From Bacteroides sp. (GTDB taxonomy: Bacteria; Bacteroidota; Bacteroidia; Bacteroidales; Muribaculaceae), in NCBI GenBank assembly GCA_023666835.1, contig JAMPBJ010000001.1, positions 306,123 to 370,122 on the forward strand: a stretch of 64,000 nt of DNA. Direction: 5' to 3'. Shown here piece after piece: positions 44,912 to 55,943 of the stretch (the stretch's first letter is position 1; each line of letters starts with the position of its first letter). The position numbers and the translations under genes are program-made. Below the pieces are notes generated by a model. The model was not told where the DNA came from and ran no database searches. It saw only the letters and a program-made list of their open reading frames with translations.

Positions 44912-46615
44912 ATGAAAAAATATATTTTCCCCGTCATCCTGGCCGCTACAATGCTCGGTGCAACTTCCTGCAGCGACTTCCTCACCGAAGATCCCAAAGG
45001 CCAGATCAGCGATGTCAACTTCTTCAACTCGCAAGGCGACCTCGACGCCGCACTCAACGCTCTCTACTTCAACGTGCAGCAGAGCCAGTGCAACTCCAAC
45101 CCGATGATTTCACAATGTCAGGGCGACGACATCACTTCGACCACCGGCTCCAACAAAGCAGCCTACCTCTCGGCCGACGCTTTTGAAGTGCCCTCCGACG
45201 TGAAAGGTCTCAACGCCGTGTGGAACTGGCAATACAACATCATCCAGGCCGCAAACCTCGTGATCGACAATGCCGAACGCGTTCCGACCTCGCAGGAAAA
45301 CATCAACATAGCTCTTGGCAACGCCTACTACTGGCGCGCCTACTCCCACTTCCTGCTGGTGCGTCTGTTCGGTCCGCTCCCCATCAACCTCCACAACGTG
45401 CCCGACAACAACCAGACTGTTCCTTCATCGGTTGCCGACGTGTATGATCTGATCGTATCCGACCTCCTCGCCGCCGAAGCATGCAACCTCCCCACCAAGT
45501 ATCCCTCAGGCAACCGCGCCAATGGCAACATGAACATCTACATCTCCGAGCAGGCCGTCAAAGCCACTCTCGCAGCTGTCTACATGAACATGGCCGGCTA
45601 CCCCCTCAACCTGGGTGATGAATACTACGGCAAAGCAGCCGACAAGGCCAAAGAAGTGGTCGACGGCATCGAAAACGGCAAATACAAAAACAAAATGTGC
45701 GATGACTGGTCCGAAGTCTACAGCTACGGCAACAACTTCAGCCAGGAAGCCATCGTGGCCATCACCTACAACGCCACCACCGGTGGTTGGGCCAACTACG
45801 ACTCGCAGCTCTCTTCCTGCCATCAGAGCAGCAAGATCGAAGGCGGATGGGGCGACTTCCTCGCCGAACGCTACTTCTGGTCGCTCTTCCCCGAAGGTCC
45901 GCGCAAAAACTACGTGTATGCCGAAAAACTCCGCTCGCCCTACGGACAGGTTCCCGTCGACTGGTGGGCAACCGTCGACGGCCAGCCCTTCAACGGCAAA
46001 TACGATGACTCTTCCAACGCCGCCGCCCAGGACTACCGCCCCATGTTCGTAGCCTTTACCATCAACCAGAACGCCTCAGGCCAGCCCAACGCTGCTCCCT
46101 ACGACTACAATCTGCCCTTCTGGGGAGGCATGTGTATCAACAAGACTCACCAGATCATCCGCTCAAGCGAAGTGTATTGCTGGTTTGCTGAAGCCGCAGC
46201 TCGCTCAGGCAAATACGCCTCTGAGGCAGCCACCGCTCTCCAGAAAGTACAGCAGCGCGCCTACACCACACTGCCCACCAACTCCGACCTCGCAGAGGCT
46301 GCCTACAAAGAACATGGCTATGAAGTGGCCGGCTATCCCTGCGCCATGGTGACCCGCCGCAGCGATGAATTCCGCATGAACCGCCTCAAAGAAGCCTACG
46401 ACTACCGTCGCGGTCCGCAGACTTCAGTCCTCGTTCCCCGTGGCACCCTGACCCATTCGGTCGATAGAGATGGCAACCCTTTCACCTACACCACCACAGC
46501 CGACGTCATCGTGCCTGAAAACATGACCGTCACAGCTTCATGGAACGGTGAAAACACCATCTATCAGATCTATCCGCCGCAGGAAACTGAAAAGAATCCG
46601 CTGCTCAAACGCTGA
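44912..46615 (+). CDS. SusD/RagB family outer-membrane lipoprotein (second locus)
   Basis: A 567-residue SusD-type lipoprotein paired with the SusC above. The lipobox cysteine is Cys20 (LGATSC), followed by SDFLTEDPKGQISD, a common SusD opening. The helix block ALGNAYYWRAYSHFLLVRLFGPLPINL is characteristic. The ending (YQIYPPQETEKNPLLKR) also matches the family's C-terminal pattern, in which a proline-rich turn precedes NPxLxQ. The ligand is not known. Confidence 0.95.
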   Translation: MKKYIFPVILAATMLGATSCSDFLTEDPKGQISDVNFFNSQGDLDAALNALYFNVQQSQCNSNPMISQCQGDDITSTTGSNKAAYLSADAFEVPSDVKGLNAVWNWQYNIIQAANLVIDNAERVPTSQENINIALGNAYYWRAYSHFLLVRLFGPLPINLHNVPDNNQTVPSSVADVYDLIVSDLLAAEACNLPTKYPSGNRANGNMNIYISEQAVKATLAAVYMNMAGYPLNLGDEYYGKAADKAKEVVDGIENGKYKNKMCDDWSEVYSYGNNFSQEAIVAITYNATTGGWANYDSQLSSCHQSSKIEGGWGDFLAERYFWSLFPEGPRKNYVYAEKLRSPYGQVPVDWWATVDGQPFNGKYDDSSNAAAQDYRPMFVAFTINQNASGQPNAAPYDYNLPFWGGMCINKTHQIIRSSEVYCWFAEAAARSGKYASEAATALQKVQQRAYTTLPTNSDLAEAAYKEHGYEVAGYPCAMVTRRSDEFRMNRLKEAYDYRRGPQTSVLVPRGTLTHSVDRDGNPFTYTTTADVIVPENMTVTASWNGENTIYQIYPPQETEKNPLLKR

Positions 46616-46638
46616 CACTTGTCTCATTTTATATACCT

Positions 46639-46674
46639 GAGGGAGTCGCGCCGCATCATCGGCCCGGCTCCCTC
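46639..46674 (+). terminator. Weak terminator-like hairpin after SusD
   Basis: GAGGGAGTCG (46639-46648) pairs with CGGCTCCCTC (46665-46674) with one G-T style mismatch. No real T-run follows, so efficiency is uncertain. Confidence 0.4.
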
Positions 46675-46724
46675 TCTTCACACTCTATTTATCTGCCGTC
46701 GGCCGAATATTTTTTGGTGGAAAT

Positions 46725-46756
46725 GTTGGCTGAATGGTTAATTATCTTTAATTTTG
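46725..46756 (+). promoter_or_regulatory. Promoter of the frdCAB operon
   Basis: GTTG (46725-46728), 20-bp spacer, TAATTTTG (46749-46756). The -7 box is perfect and the -33 box has one mismatch. It lies about 57 bases before the start of the translated leader-free ATG at 46821. Confidence 0.6.
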
Positions 46757-46820
46757 CAGATAATAACCATATTCCGCCAATAAATCATTCAACAAATTAT
46801 ATTTTAAATCCCTAACTTCT

Positions 46821-47618
46821 ATGTGGTTAACTAATTCATCCATAGGACGCAAGTTTATCATGGCCCTCACAGGCGCTTGCCTCATCCTATTCGTAACGTT
46901 CCATGTGTTGATGAACGCCGTTGCCGTCATCTCGCCCGAGGGCTACAACGCCGTATGCGCTTTCCTCGGCGCTAACTGGTATGCACTGGTGGCTTCTGCC
47001 GGCCTGGCTCTGCTCTTCATCATTCACATTATTTATGCCGTTTGGTTGACAATACAGAACCGCAAGGCGCGTGGCAACGACCGCTACAAAGTGGTGTCCA
47101 AACCTCCCCAAGTGGAATGGGCTTCGCAGAACATGCTCGTGCTCGGCATCGTGATCCTCTGCTTCCTTGGCGTTCACCTGTATCAATTCTGGGCTAAAAT
47201 GCAATTGGCCGAACTCACCGGCTGCCACGTCGCAGGCGATCCCGCCAACGGCATGTACTTCATTGCACAGGCATTTGCATGCCCCGTCACCACCGTCATC
47301 TATATCATTGGCTTCGTGGCTCTCTGGTTCCACATGAACCATGGCTTCTGGTCGATGTTCCAATCAGTGGGTTGGAACAACGACATATGGATCAAACGTC
47401 TGAAAACCATCGGCTGCTGGTGGACCACCATCGTCGTTGGCCTCTTCATCATCCAGGCTTGCTGGTTCACCTACCAGGCTCAGACAGGCGCCTACGACAA
47501 CTGCCCCATAGTGCAGGCCGGCGCTCCCTGCGGCGAAATCGCCGATCCCTGCCCCTTTGCCGGTGCAGCCGACTGCGACCAGGCACCCGTTCATTGCGAC
47601 AAGTGCGACAAACATTAA
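46821..47618 (+). CDS. frdC: Succinate dehydrogenase/fumarate reductase cytochrome b subunit
   Basis: A 265-residue five-helix di-haem cytochrome b that anchors the complex and passes electrons between menaquinone and the soluble subunits. Likely haem-ligand histidines are in VTFHVLMN, FIIHIIYAVW, LGVHLYQFW and FHMNHGFWSMF. The last 30 residues are unusual: a cysteine-rich, soluble tail (CPIVQAGAPCGEIADPCPFA, then CDQAPVHCDKCDKH) that should face one side of the membrane. First gene of the frdCAB set, 33 bp before the flavoprotein. Confidence 0.94.
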   Translation: MWLTNSSIGRKFIMALTGACLILFVTFHVLMNAVAVISPEGYNAVCAFLGANWYALVASAGLALLFIIHIIYAVWLTIQNRKARGNDRYKVVSKPPQVEWASQNMLVLGIVILCFLGVHLYQFWAKMQLAELTGCHVAGDPANGMYFIAQAFACPVTTVIYIIGFVALWFHMNHGFWSMFQSVGWNNDIWIKRLKTIGCWWTTIVVGLFIIQACWFTYQAQTGAYDNCPIVQAGAPCGEIADPCPFAGAADCDQAPVHCDKCDKH

Positions 47619-47651
47619 TCAATTAGTAATCACGAAGACACAATCAAAGAT

Positions 47652-49679
<2,028 letters not shown>

Positions 49680-49722
49680 GCTTTTTCAACCACGTCAACA
49701 TTCAATCTAAACAACGAATTCA

Positions 49723-50478
49723 ATGGAAACAACAATAAGCGTAAACCTGAAAATTTGGCGTCAGCGTGGTCCTAAAGAAAAAGGCCAGTTCGTCAATTAT
49801 CACCTCGACAACGTGTCGACCGGCAGCTCGTTCCTCGAAATGCTCGATATGCTCAACCAGCAGCTCGTCGAACAAGGTGAAGAACCCGTAGTGTTCGACA
49901 ACGACTGCCGCGAAGGCATCTGCGGCATGTGCTCCCTATATATCAACGGACATCCCCACGGTCCCGTTCAGGGCATCACCACCTGTCAGCTCCACATGCG
50001 CAAGTTCAACGATGGCGACACCATCACCATCGAACCCTGGCGCTCGGCTGCATTCCCCGTGATCCGCGACCTCATGGTCGATCGCAACGCATTCGACAAA
50101 ATCCAGCAGGCCGGCGGCTACGTGTCGTTCAACTGCGGCGGTGCACCCGACGCCAACGCCACTCCCATTTCGAAAGAAGTGGCCGACGTTGCCATGGACT
50201 CCGCCACCTGCATCGGTTGCGGCGCATGTGTGGCTGCCTGCAAGAACGGCTCGGCCATGCTCTTCGTATCGGCCAAGGTCAGCCAGTTTGCTCTCCTGCC
50301 CCAGGGCCAGGTGGAACGAGCTCGCCGCGCTCGCGCCATGGTTCGCCGCATGGACGAACTCGGATTCGGCAACTGCACCAACACCGGTGCCTGCGCCGCC
50401 GAATGCCCCAAAAACGTTCCACTGAGCAACATCGCCCGTCTGAACCGCGAATTTGAAAAAGCCAAATTCGCTGACTGA
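49723..50478 (+). CDS. frdB: Fumarate reductase/succinate dehydrogenase iron-sulfur subunit
   Basis: A 251-residue subunit carrying three clusters. The [2Fe-2S] cysteines are in [15 protein letters not shown] and the following [10 protein letters not shown]; the [4Fe-4S] and [3Fe-4S] cysteines are in [13 protein letters not shown] and [16 protein letters not shown]. It transfers electrons between FrdA and the haems of FrdC. Third gene of the operon, with a hairpin terminator after it. Confidence 0.97.
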   Translation: METTISVNLKIWRQRGPKEKGQFVNYHLDNVSTGSSFLEMLDMLNQQLVEQGEEPVVFDNDCREGICGMCSLYINGHPHGPVQGITTCQLHMRKFNDGDTITIEPWRSAAFPVIRDLMVDRNAFDKIQQAGGYVSFNCGGAPDANATPISKEVADVAMDSATCIGCGACVAACKNGSAMLFVSAKVSQFALLPQGQVERARRARAMVRRMDELGFGNCTNTGACAAECPKNVPLSNIARLNREFEKAKFAD

Positions 50479-50502
50479 TCCTCCAGCGATTATATAACAC
50501 CA

Positions 50503-50540
50503 AAGAGGGTTGGAGGACAACACGGTGCTCCAACCCTCTT
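50503..50540 (+). terminator. Terminator of frdCAB
   Basis: Perfect 13-bp stem: AAGAGGGTTGGAG (50503-50515) and CTCCAACCCTCTT (50528-50540), followed by a pyrimidine-rich CCTTTCTTCC rather than a pure T-run. Confidence 0.8.
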
Positions 50541-50608
50541 CCTTTCTTCCATCCTCCCGGTTCCCGGGAAACAAATCACTGCTCACCACATTTCTTTTTA
50601 ACGATTTT

Positions 50609-52348
50609 ATGAGTCAGAATTCAGAAGACAACTCCGGATGCATTGGATGCGCATCAGTATTTATTGCCCTGTTGGCAATGTATCTGATGTCGTTTTTGCT
50701 TGGCATACCCACATCGGCAGGCGGTATAGCTAAAGTTCTAATCATATATATTATAGTCGGTGTCCTTGCGTTCGCCATAAGTCGCGAACAGCTGAAGAAA
50801 GAATTCGACAAAAAGCAAAAGAAAGAGAAAAGCGGACCGAGCACCTATGTCGACGAGAACGGCACTGAATGGATCGACACCGGCATCATTATCGGCCCCG
50901 AAACTGCAGCGCTACTGAGCGGCCAAGACTCCTCCGACAGCACCCCACGGATCGAATCAGGATTCGCCAATCAGTCGGGCTCCATCGCCGACCGCATGAT
51001 CACGACTCTCTCAACACTCGAAGCCAGCCATGAAGCGGAGCTGTTTGCCCGCGACAATGTCAAGGGTCTCTCTGAATTCGTCAGCACTCATCCTTCGTGG
51101 TTTTCCGATCATAACGGCCGACTTGCCGCCCTCATGCTCTTTGACTTCCTCAGCTGCTACAGCCGATTGGGTCACAACACGGACAAGACCTGCGCCGAGA
51201 TGTATCCGTTGCTACTGTTTCTCAGCTCGCTTGGCGGTTCACACATCAACCATCACCAACGATCTGATGACAAAAAAGCTTACAGTCAGCAACTCCTCCA
51301 ACGGCTGCGCACCTTTGCCACAATGACATCCGACGACGTGGGCACCAACTTCGGAAGCGCCCTGACCACCGTGATGGAAAACACCGGCAACGAATCCATG
51401 GTGGTCAACTACACCCGTCTGCTCTACGACTTCGCGCTGCTGATTGCCAATGCCGACGGATATGTGTCATCGGATGAAATGCGCGTCATCAACGACCTCA
51501 AGCGACTCGCCAACGTGGAATACGAGGGCGATCTGAAGACCGACTCGCTCGACGACACAATGGATCAGCTCTCCGGACTGACCGGACTCGACAACGTCAA
51601 AGCTGAAGTGGAGAAGCTTGTCAACTTCATCAAGGTGCAGCAGATGCGTCGTGGGCAAGGGCTCAAAGTCTCTCCCATATCCTACCACTGCGTATTCACC
51701 GGCAGCCCGGGCACGGGCAAAACCACCGTGGCGCGCATCATAGCCAACATCTACAAGCAGTTGGGCATCCTGAAAAAAGGACACCTCATAGAGACAGATC
51801 GCTCGGGGCTCGTGGCTGAATATGTCGGTCAAACAGCCGTCAAGACCAACCGCATCATCGACTCGGCACTTGACGGAGTGCTCTTCATCGACGAGGCCTA
51901 CACGCTGGCCCAGGGCGGCAGCAACGACTTCGGCAGCGAAGCCATAGCCACTCTGCTCAAGCGCATGGAAGACGACCGCGACCGACTTGTAGTGATCGTG
52001 GCAGGCTACGACAATGAGATCCGTCAGTTCATCGAAATGAACCCCGGTCTGCAATCACGCATCAACCGCTACATCCATTTCGACGACTACAGCGCCGACG
52101 AGCTCCACACCATCTATTGCAGTTTGGCCAAAAAACACGAATATGTACTGACCGATGAGGCTGTAGAAGCTGCCCACCGTCGTCTTCAGCACGAGGTGGA
52201 CCACAAGGACCACAACTTCGGCAATGCGCGTGTAGTCAGAAATCTGTTTGAAAAGACGCTTGAGAATCAGGCTTCACGCCTGGCATCTATGGGCGGAAAA
52301 ATCAGCAAAACACAGCTGCAGGAGATCACTGCCGCCGACATTCCATAG
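50609..52348 (+). CDS. Membrane-anchored AAA+ ATPase (CbbX/SpoVK-like) with TerB-like domain
   Basis: A 579-residue protein. Two N-terminal membrane helices (about 12-30 and 38-56) are followed by a Lys/Glu linker, a central helical region with a TerB-like acidic segment (about 270-300, LLIANADGYVSSDEM) and a CbbX/SpoVK-type AAA+ module: Walker A GSPGTGKTT near residue 366, Walker B GVLFIDEAYTL near 426, and the sensor and lid helices to the end. The substrate is unknown. The ATG at 50609 is chosen; upstream codons overlap the frdB terminator. Its 3' end overlaps the convergent aminotransferase gene by 23 bp. Confidence 0.88.
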   Translation: MSQNSEDNSGCIGCASVFIALLAMYLMSFLLGIPTSAGGIAKVLIIYIIVGVLAFAISREQLKKEFDKKQKKEKSGPSTYVDENGTEWIDTGIIIGPETAALLSGQDSSDSTPRIESGFANQSGSIADRMITTLSTLEASHEAELFARDNVKGLSEFVSTHPSWFSDHNGRLAALMLFDFLSCYSRLGHNTDKTCAEMYPLLLFLSSLGGSHINHHQRSDDKKAYSQQLLQRLRTFATMTSDDVGTNFGSALTTVMENTGNESMVVNYTRLLYDFALLIANADGYVSSDEMRVINDLKRLANVEYEGDLKTDSLDDTMDQLSGLTGLDNVKAEVEKLVNFIKVQQMRRGQGLKVSPISYHCVFTGSPGTGKTTVARIIANIYKQLGILKKGHLIETDRSGLVAEYVGQTAVKTNRIIDSALDGVLFIDEAYTLAQGGSNDFGSEAIATLLKRMEDDRDRLVVIVAGYDNEIRQFIEMNPGLQSRINRYIHFDDYSADELHTIYCSLAKKHEYVLTDEAVEAAHRRLQHEVDHKDHNFGNARVVRNLFEKTLENQASRLASMGGKISKTQLQEITAADIP

Positions 52349-53516
52349 CCTGCCGCAGCGACTCGAGTGCCCCGATCAGTATGTGGCGCGGAAGAGCCAC
52401 ATTCATTCGCATGAATCCCTCGCCCTGACGGCCGAACATCGATCCCGAATTCAGTGCCAGCCGTGCTTTGTTGACAAACAGATCCTCAAGCTCGCTCTGC
52501 GACAGGCCGAGCCCGCGACAATCGAGCCACACCAAAAACGAGGCCTGAGGTTTCACTGCCTTAAGAGGCTGAAGATTCTTGTCGACATATTCCACCACAG
52601 CGTCAACATTACCCTCGATATAGGGAAGCAATTCGTCGAGCCACGGCTCGGCATGACGATATGCAGACTCAGCAGCCACCGCTGCAAGCATCAACGGATC
52701 GGAAAATTCGTTGACTTCCATCCAATGGTAGAATCCGCGGCGCAGTTCAGCATCAGGCACCAGCATCCATGAGCTGGTCAGTCCCGGAATATTGAACGTC
52801 TTCGACGGAGCTCCGAACGACACCGACACGGCGGCCGCATCATCGCTCACCGAAGCAAACGGCACATGCCGACGTCCGTAGAGCATCAGATCGCCATGAA
52901 TTTCATCGCTCACCACAATCACCCCATAACGTCGGGCCAATCGCGCCACTTCGCGTAGTGTGGCTTCATCCCATTGCAGCCCAACAGGGTTGTGAGGGTT
53001 GCAAAGTATCATCATCTTGGGCTTCTGCTTGGCGAAAATCTGCTCCAGCCCTTCGAGATCCATGCGATAGAAAAACTCATCGTCGCCCTCGATCAGCGGA
53101 TTTTCAATCACCTCGCGACCATTGCCCTCGGTGACGATGCGAAACGGATGATAGACCGGAGGTTGAATCACGATCTTATCGCCCGGCCGGGTAAAATAAT
53201 TGACGCAGTAGGCTATGCCACGCACAATGCCGGGCACAAAGCCAAGCCATTCACGTTCCACCTTAAAGCCATGGCGATGGGCGAGCCAATCGATTATCGA
53301 CTGCCAGAATCCTTCGCCGGCACAACTGTAACCATAGATCTGATGATCAACCTTCCTCCTGAGAGCAGCTGCGATGTCGTCGCACACCTTGAAGTCCATA
53401 TCGGCTATCCACAATGGCAGCAGATCGTCGCGCCCGAACATCTCATTAAGACTGTCGTATTTCATACAATTCGATCCGCAGCGATCGATCTCCTCATCAA
53501 AACGTGATTTTGTCAT
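52326..53516 (-). CDS. MalY/PatB-type PLP-dependent aminotransferase or C-S lyase
   Basis: A 396-residue fold-type I PLP enzyme. The MalY/PatB start FDEEIDRCGSNCMKYD, the block LLPLWIADMDFKV, LCNPHNPVGLQW, SDEIHGDLMLYG and the PLP lysine Lys239 in SFGAPSKTFNIPGL are clear. Members cleave C-S bonds of cystathionine or act as aminotransferases. The ATG at 53516 follows a predicted promoter, which rules out the in-frame ATG at 53600. The gene ends inside the last codons of the AAA+ gene. Confidence 0.92.
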   Translation of the reverse strand: MTKSRFDEEIDRCGSNCMKYDSLNEMFGRDDLLPLWIADMDFKVCDDIAAALRRKVDHQIYGYSCAGEGFWQSIIDWLAHRHGFKVEREWLGFVPGIVRGIAYCVNYFTRPGDKIVIQPPVYHPFRIVTEGNGREVIENPLIEGDDEFFYRMDLEGLEQIFAKQKPKMMILCNPHNPVGLQWDEATLREVARLARRYGVIVVSDEIHGDLMLYGRRHVPFASVSDDAAAVSVSFGAPSKTFNIPGLTSSWMLVPDAELRRGFYHWMEVNEFSDPLMLAAVAAESAYRHAEPWLDELLPYIEGNVDAVVEYVDKNLQPLKAVKPQASFLVWLDCRGLGLSQSELEDLFVNKARLALNSGSMFGRQGEGFMRMNVALPRHILIGALESLRQAMECRRQ

Positions 53517-53567
53517 GGTCGTCAAATTTTCCTGTTGTTTCGGCCTAATAAGGCGCAGATTCGTATG

Positions 53568-53615
53568 CAAATTTAGCGCTTTTTTTCTCTTTGTCAGCAA
53601 AATTTATTAGTTTTG
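53568..53615. promoter_or_regulatory. Divergent promoter region of the aminotransferase and rsh operon
   Basis: Minus strand: TTTG (53601-53598), 22-bp spacer, TAAATTTG (53575-53568) for the aminotransferase gene. Plus strand: TAGTTTTG (53608-53615) is a perfect -7 box for the (p)ppGpp gene, with only TTTT at the -33 position (53584-53587). Confidence 0.6.
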
Positions 53616-53656
53616 TAGTTATTTAAATCACTCTGAAACGTCAGGCACCAACAGTT

Positions 53657-55900
53657 ATGGACACAGACTACAAGAATCTCACTCCACAAGAGGAAGACCA
53701 AATCATAGAGGCTGAATTTCAAGACGTTCTCAACGGATACCTCCAGAGCAACCACCGCAAGAAGGTGGAAATCATAGAGCGTGCCTTCCGTTTTGCCAAG
53801 AAAGCGCATGGCGGAATCCGCCGTCGCTCGGGTGAACCATATATCCTCCACCCCATTGCTGTGGCCAAAATAGCCTCTCAGGAAATCGGTCTTGGATCCA
53901 CATCCATCTGTGCCGCCCTGCTCCACGATGTCGTGGAAGATACCGACTATACGGTGGAAGACATCGAACAACAGTTCGGTCCAAAAATTGCCGAACTCGT
54001 CAGCGGACTGACGAAAATATCAGGCGGAATATTCGGCGACAAGGCATCTCTTCAGGCCGAAAATTTCCGCAAGCTGCTGCTGACCATGAGCGAGGACATT
54101 CGCGTGGTGCTCATCAAGATAGCCGACCGTCTGCACAATATGCGCACGCTTGGTTCAATGGCTCCCAACAAGCAGTATAAGATAGCCGGCGAAACTCTCT
54201 ACATCTACGCTCCCCTTGCCTACCGCCTCGGCCTGTTTGACATCAAGACCGAACTTGAAGACCTCAGCTTCAAGTACGAGCATCCCGGCTCATACGCTGA
54301 GATATCACGCAAACTCGCTGAAAGCGAAGCCCGGCGTCTTGCCGTCTACTCCGACTTTTCGGCTCCGATACTCGAACGCCTCAACGGCATGGGTCTGAAC
54401 TACGATGCCAAAGCCCGCGTTAAATCCGCATACTCCATTTGGCGCAAAATGGAGACGAAGCAGATCCCGTTTGAAGAAGTCTACGATCTGTATGCCGTGC
54501 GCATCATATTCGAATGCGACGATCCGGCCCACGAAAAAACCATTGCATGGAACATCTATGCGGCCATCACCGACCTTTACAAACTTCATCCCGAGCGCAC
54601 ACGCGACTGGATCTCTACCCCCAAGGCCAACGGCTATCAGGCCCTGCATCTGACCGTGATGGGCCCCGACGGCAACTGGATTGAAGTGCAGATACGCTCG
54701 CGCCGAATGGACGAAATAGCCGAAAAAGGCTTTGCCGCGCACTGGAAATACAAAGTGGGCGAAGGCGAGGAGGAAACCGAACTCCACGCTTGGCTCTCGA
54801 CCATCAAGGACATTCTCGACGACCCCAATCCCAACGCTGTCGATTTCCTTGATACTCTGAAACTCAACCTGTTTGCCGCCGAGATAGTGGTGTTCACTCC
54901 AAAGGGCGAACTGATCACCCTCCCGCAGAAAGCCACCGTGCTCGATGTTGCCTTTACACTCCACTCCGAGATTGGATCCAAATGTATCGCCGGCAAGGTC
55001 AACCACAAGCTCGTGCCCTTGTCTCACCGTCTCAACTCGGGCGACCAGGTGGAGGTGTTGACATCCAAAAACCAGACCCCCAAACCCGAATGGGAGAAAT
55101 TCCTCACATCGGCCAAGGCCCGCACCCGCCTGCGCAAAGCCCTGCGCAACGAGATTGCACCCACCATCGAAAATGGCCGCAAGATCGTCGAGGATTTTCT
55201 CAACGAAGCCGAAGTGAAGCTCACCAACGAAGTGCTCACCAAAATGATGGGCTTCTACCACATAGGCACCCGCGAGGACTTCTACTACAAGATCGGAGCC
55301 GGCGAGCTCTCGCTCGAAGGCTACATACTCAAAGATTCTCCGAAGACGTCGCCGGGACTACTCAAAAAGATTTTCCGCATCGGCACGTCAAAGTCAAAGA
55401 CCGCCGAAGCAACCGACGGCCCAAAGATCGTCACTCCCGAGAAGATCAACATGAAGGAAGTGTATCCGTTGGTCTACAGCGACCAGGAGCAGAACTTCGT
55501 GTTCGGCGAATGCTGTCGGCCGGTGCCCGGCGACGATGTGATGGGCTTTGTCAACGACAACGGACAGGTCGAGCTCCACACCCTCACATGCCCCCACGCC
55601 CAGATACTCAAAGCCGGCTACGGACCCCGCATCATCGCCACACGATGGGAGAAAGTAGTCAGCAGTTTCCTTGCCGAGATTCTCATTGAAGGCGTCGACC
55701 GCCACGGCATTCTCCACGAACTCACCCAGTTGCTCTCCAATCAGCTCAACATCGACATCCGTTCGCTCCATATCGACACCAACAACGAAGTGTTCAATGC
55801 CCGCCTCGGAGTGCTCGTCAGAGACACCAAAGTCATCAACACCCTTTGCAACAAAATCAAAAAAATACCGGGAGTGCAGCGAGCCGTCCGCAACGACTGA
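53657..55900 (+). CDS. Bifunctional (p)ppGpp synthetase/hydrolase (RelA/SpoT family)
   Basis: A 747-residue long-form RSH enzyme that makes and breaks the stringent-response alarmone. The HD hydrolase (about 45-195) keeps HPIAVAKIA, LLHDVVEDTDY near residue 90 and KIADRLHNMRT. The synthetase (about 245-355) keeps KSAYSIWRKM, YDLYAVRIIFE and the RTRDWISTPKANGYQALH substrate loop. TGS (about 405-465), a Cys/His helical-zinc region (ECCRPVPGDD, then HTLTCPHA) and a C-terminal ACT domain (about 675-745) follow. Both activities look intact. First gene of a five-gene operon. Confidence 0.96.
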   Translation: MDTDYKNLTPQEEDQIIEAEFQDVLNGYLQSNHRKKVEIIERAFRFAKKAHGGIRRRSGEPYILHPIAVAKIASQEIGLGSTSICAALLHDVVEDTDYTVEDIEQQFGPKIAELVSGLTKISGGIFGDKASLQAENFRKLLLTMSEDIRVVLIKIADRLHNMRTLGSMAPNKQYKIAGETLYIYAPLAYRLGLFDIKTELEDLSFKYEHPGSYAEISRKLAESEARRLAVYSDFSAPILERLNGMGLNYDAKARVKSAYSIWRKMETKQIPFEEVYDLYAVRIIFECDDPAHEKTIAWNIYAAITDLYKLHPERTRDWISTPKANGYQALHLTVMGPDGNWIEVQIRSRRMDEIAEKGFAAHWKYKVGEGEEETELHAWLSTIKDILDDPNPNAVDFLDTLKLNLFAAEIVVFTPKGELITLPQKATVLDVAFTLHSEIGSKCIAGKVNHKLVPLSHRLNSGDQVEVLTSKNQTPKPEWEKFLTSAKARTRLRKALRNEIAPTIENGRKIVEDFLNEAEVKLTNEVLTKMMGFYHIGTREDFYYKIGAGELSLEGYILKDSPKTSPGLLKKIFRIGTSKSKTAEATDGPKIVTPEKINMKEVYPLVYSDQEQNFVFGECCRPVPGDDVMGFVNDNGQVELHTLTCPHAQILKAGYGPRIIATRWEKVVSSFLAEILIEGVDRHGILHELTQLLSNQLNIDIRSLHIDTNNEVFNARLGVLVRDTKVINTLCNKIKKIPGVQRAVRND

Positions 55901-55943
55901 CGCCCATCCCACACCACCCATTTCACCAACCCCGCAATAAGCC

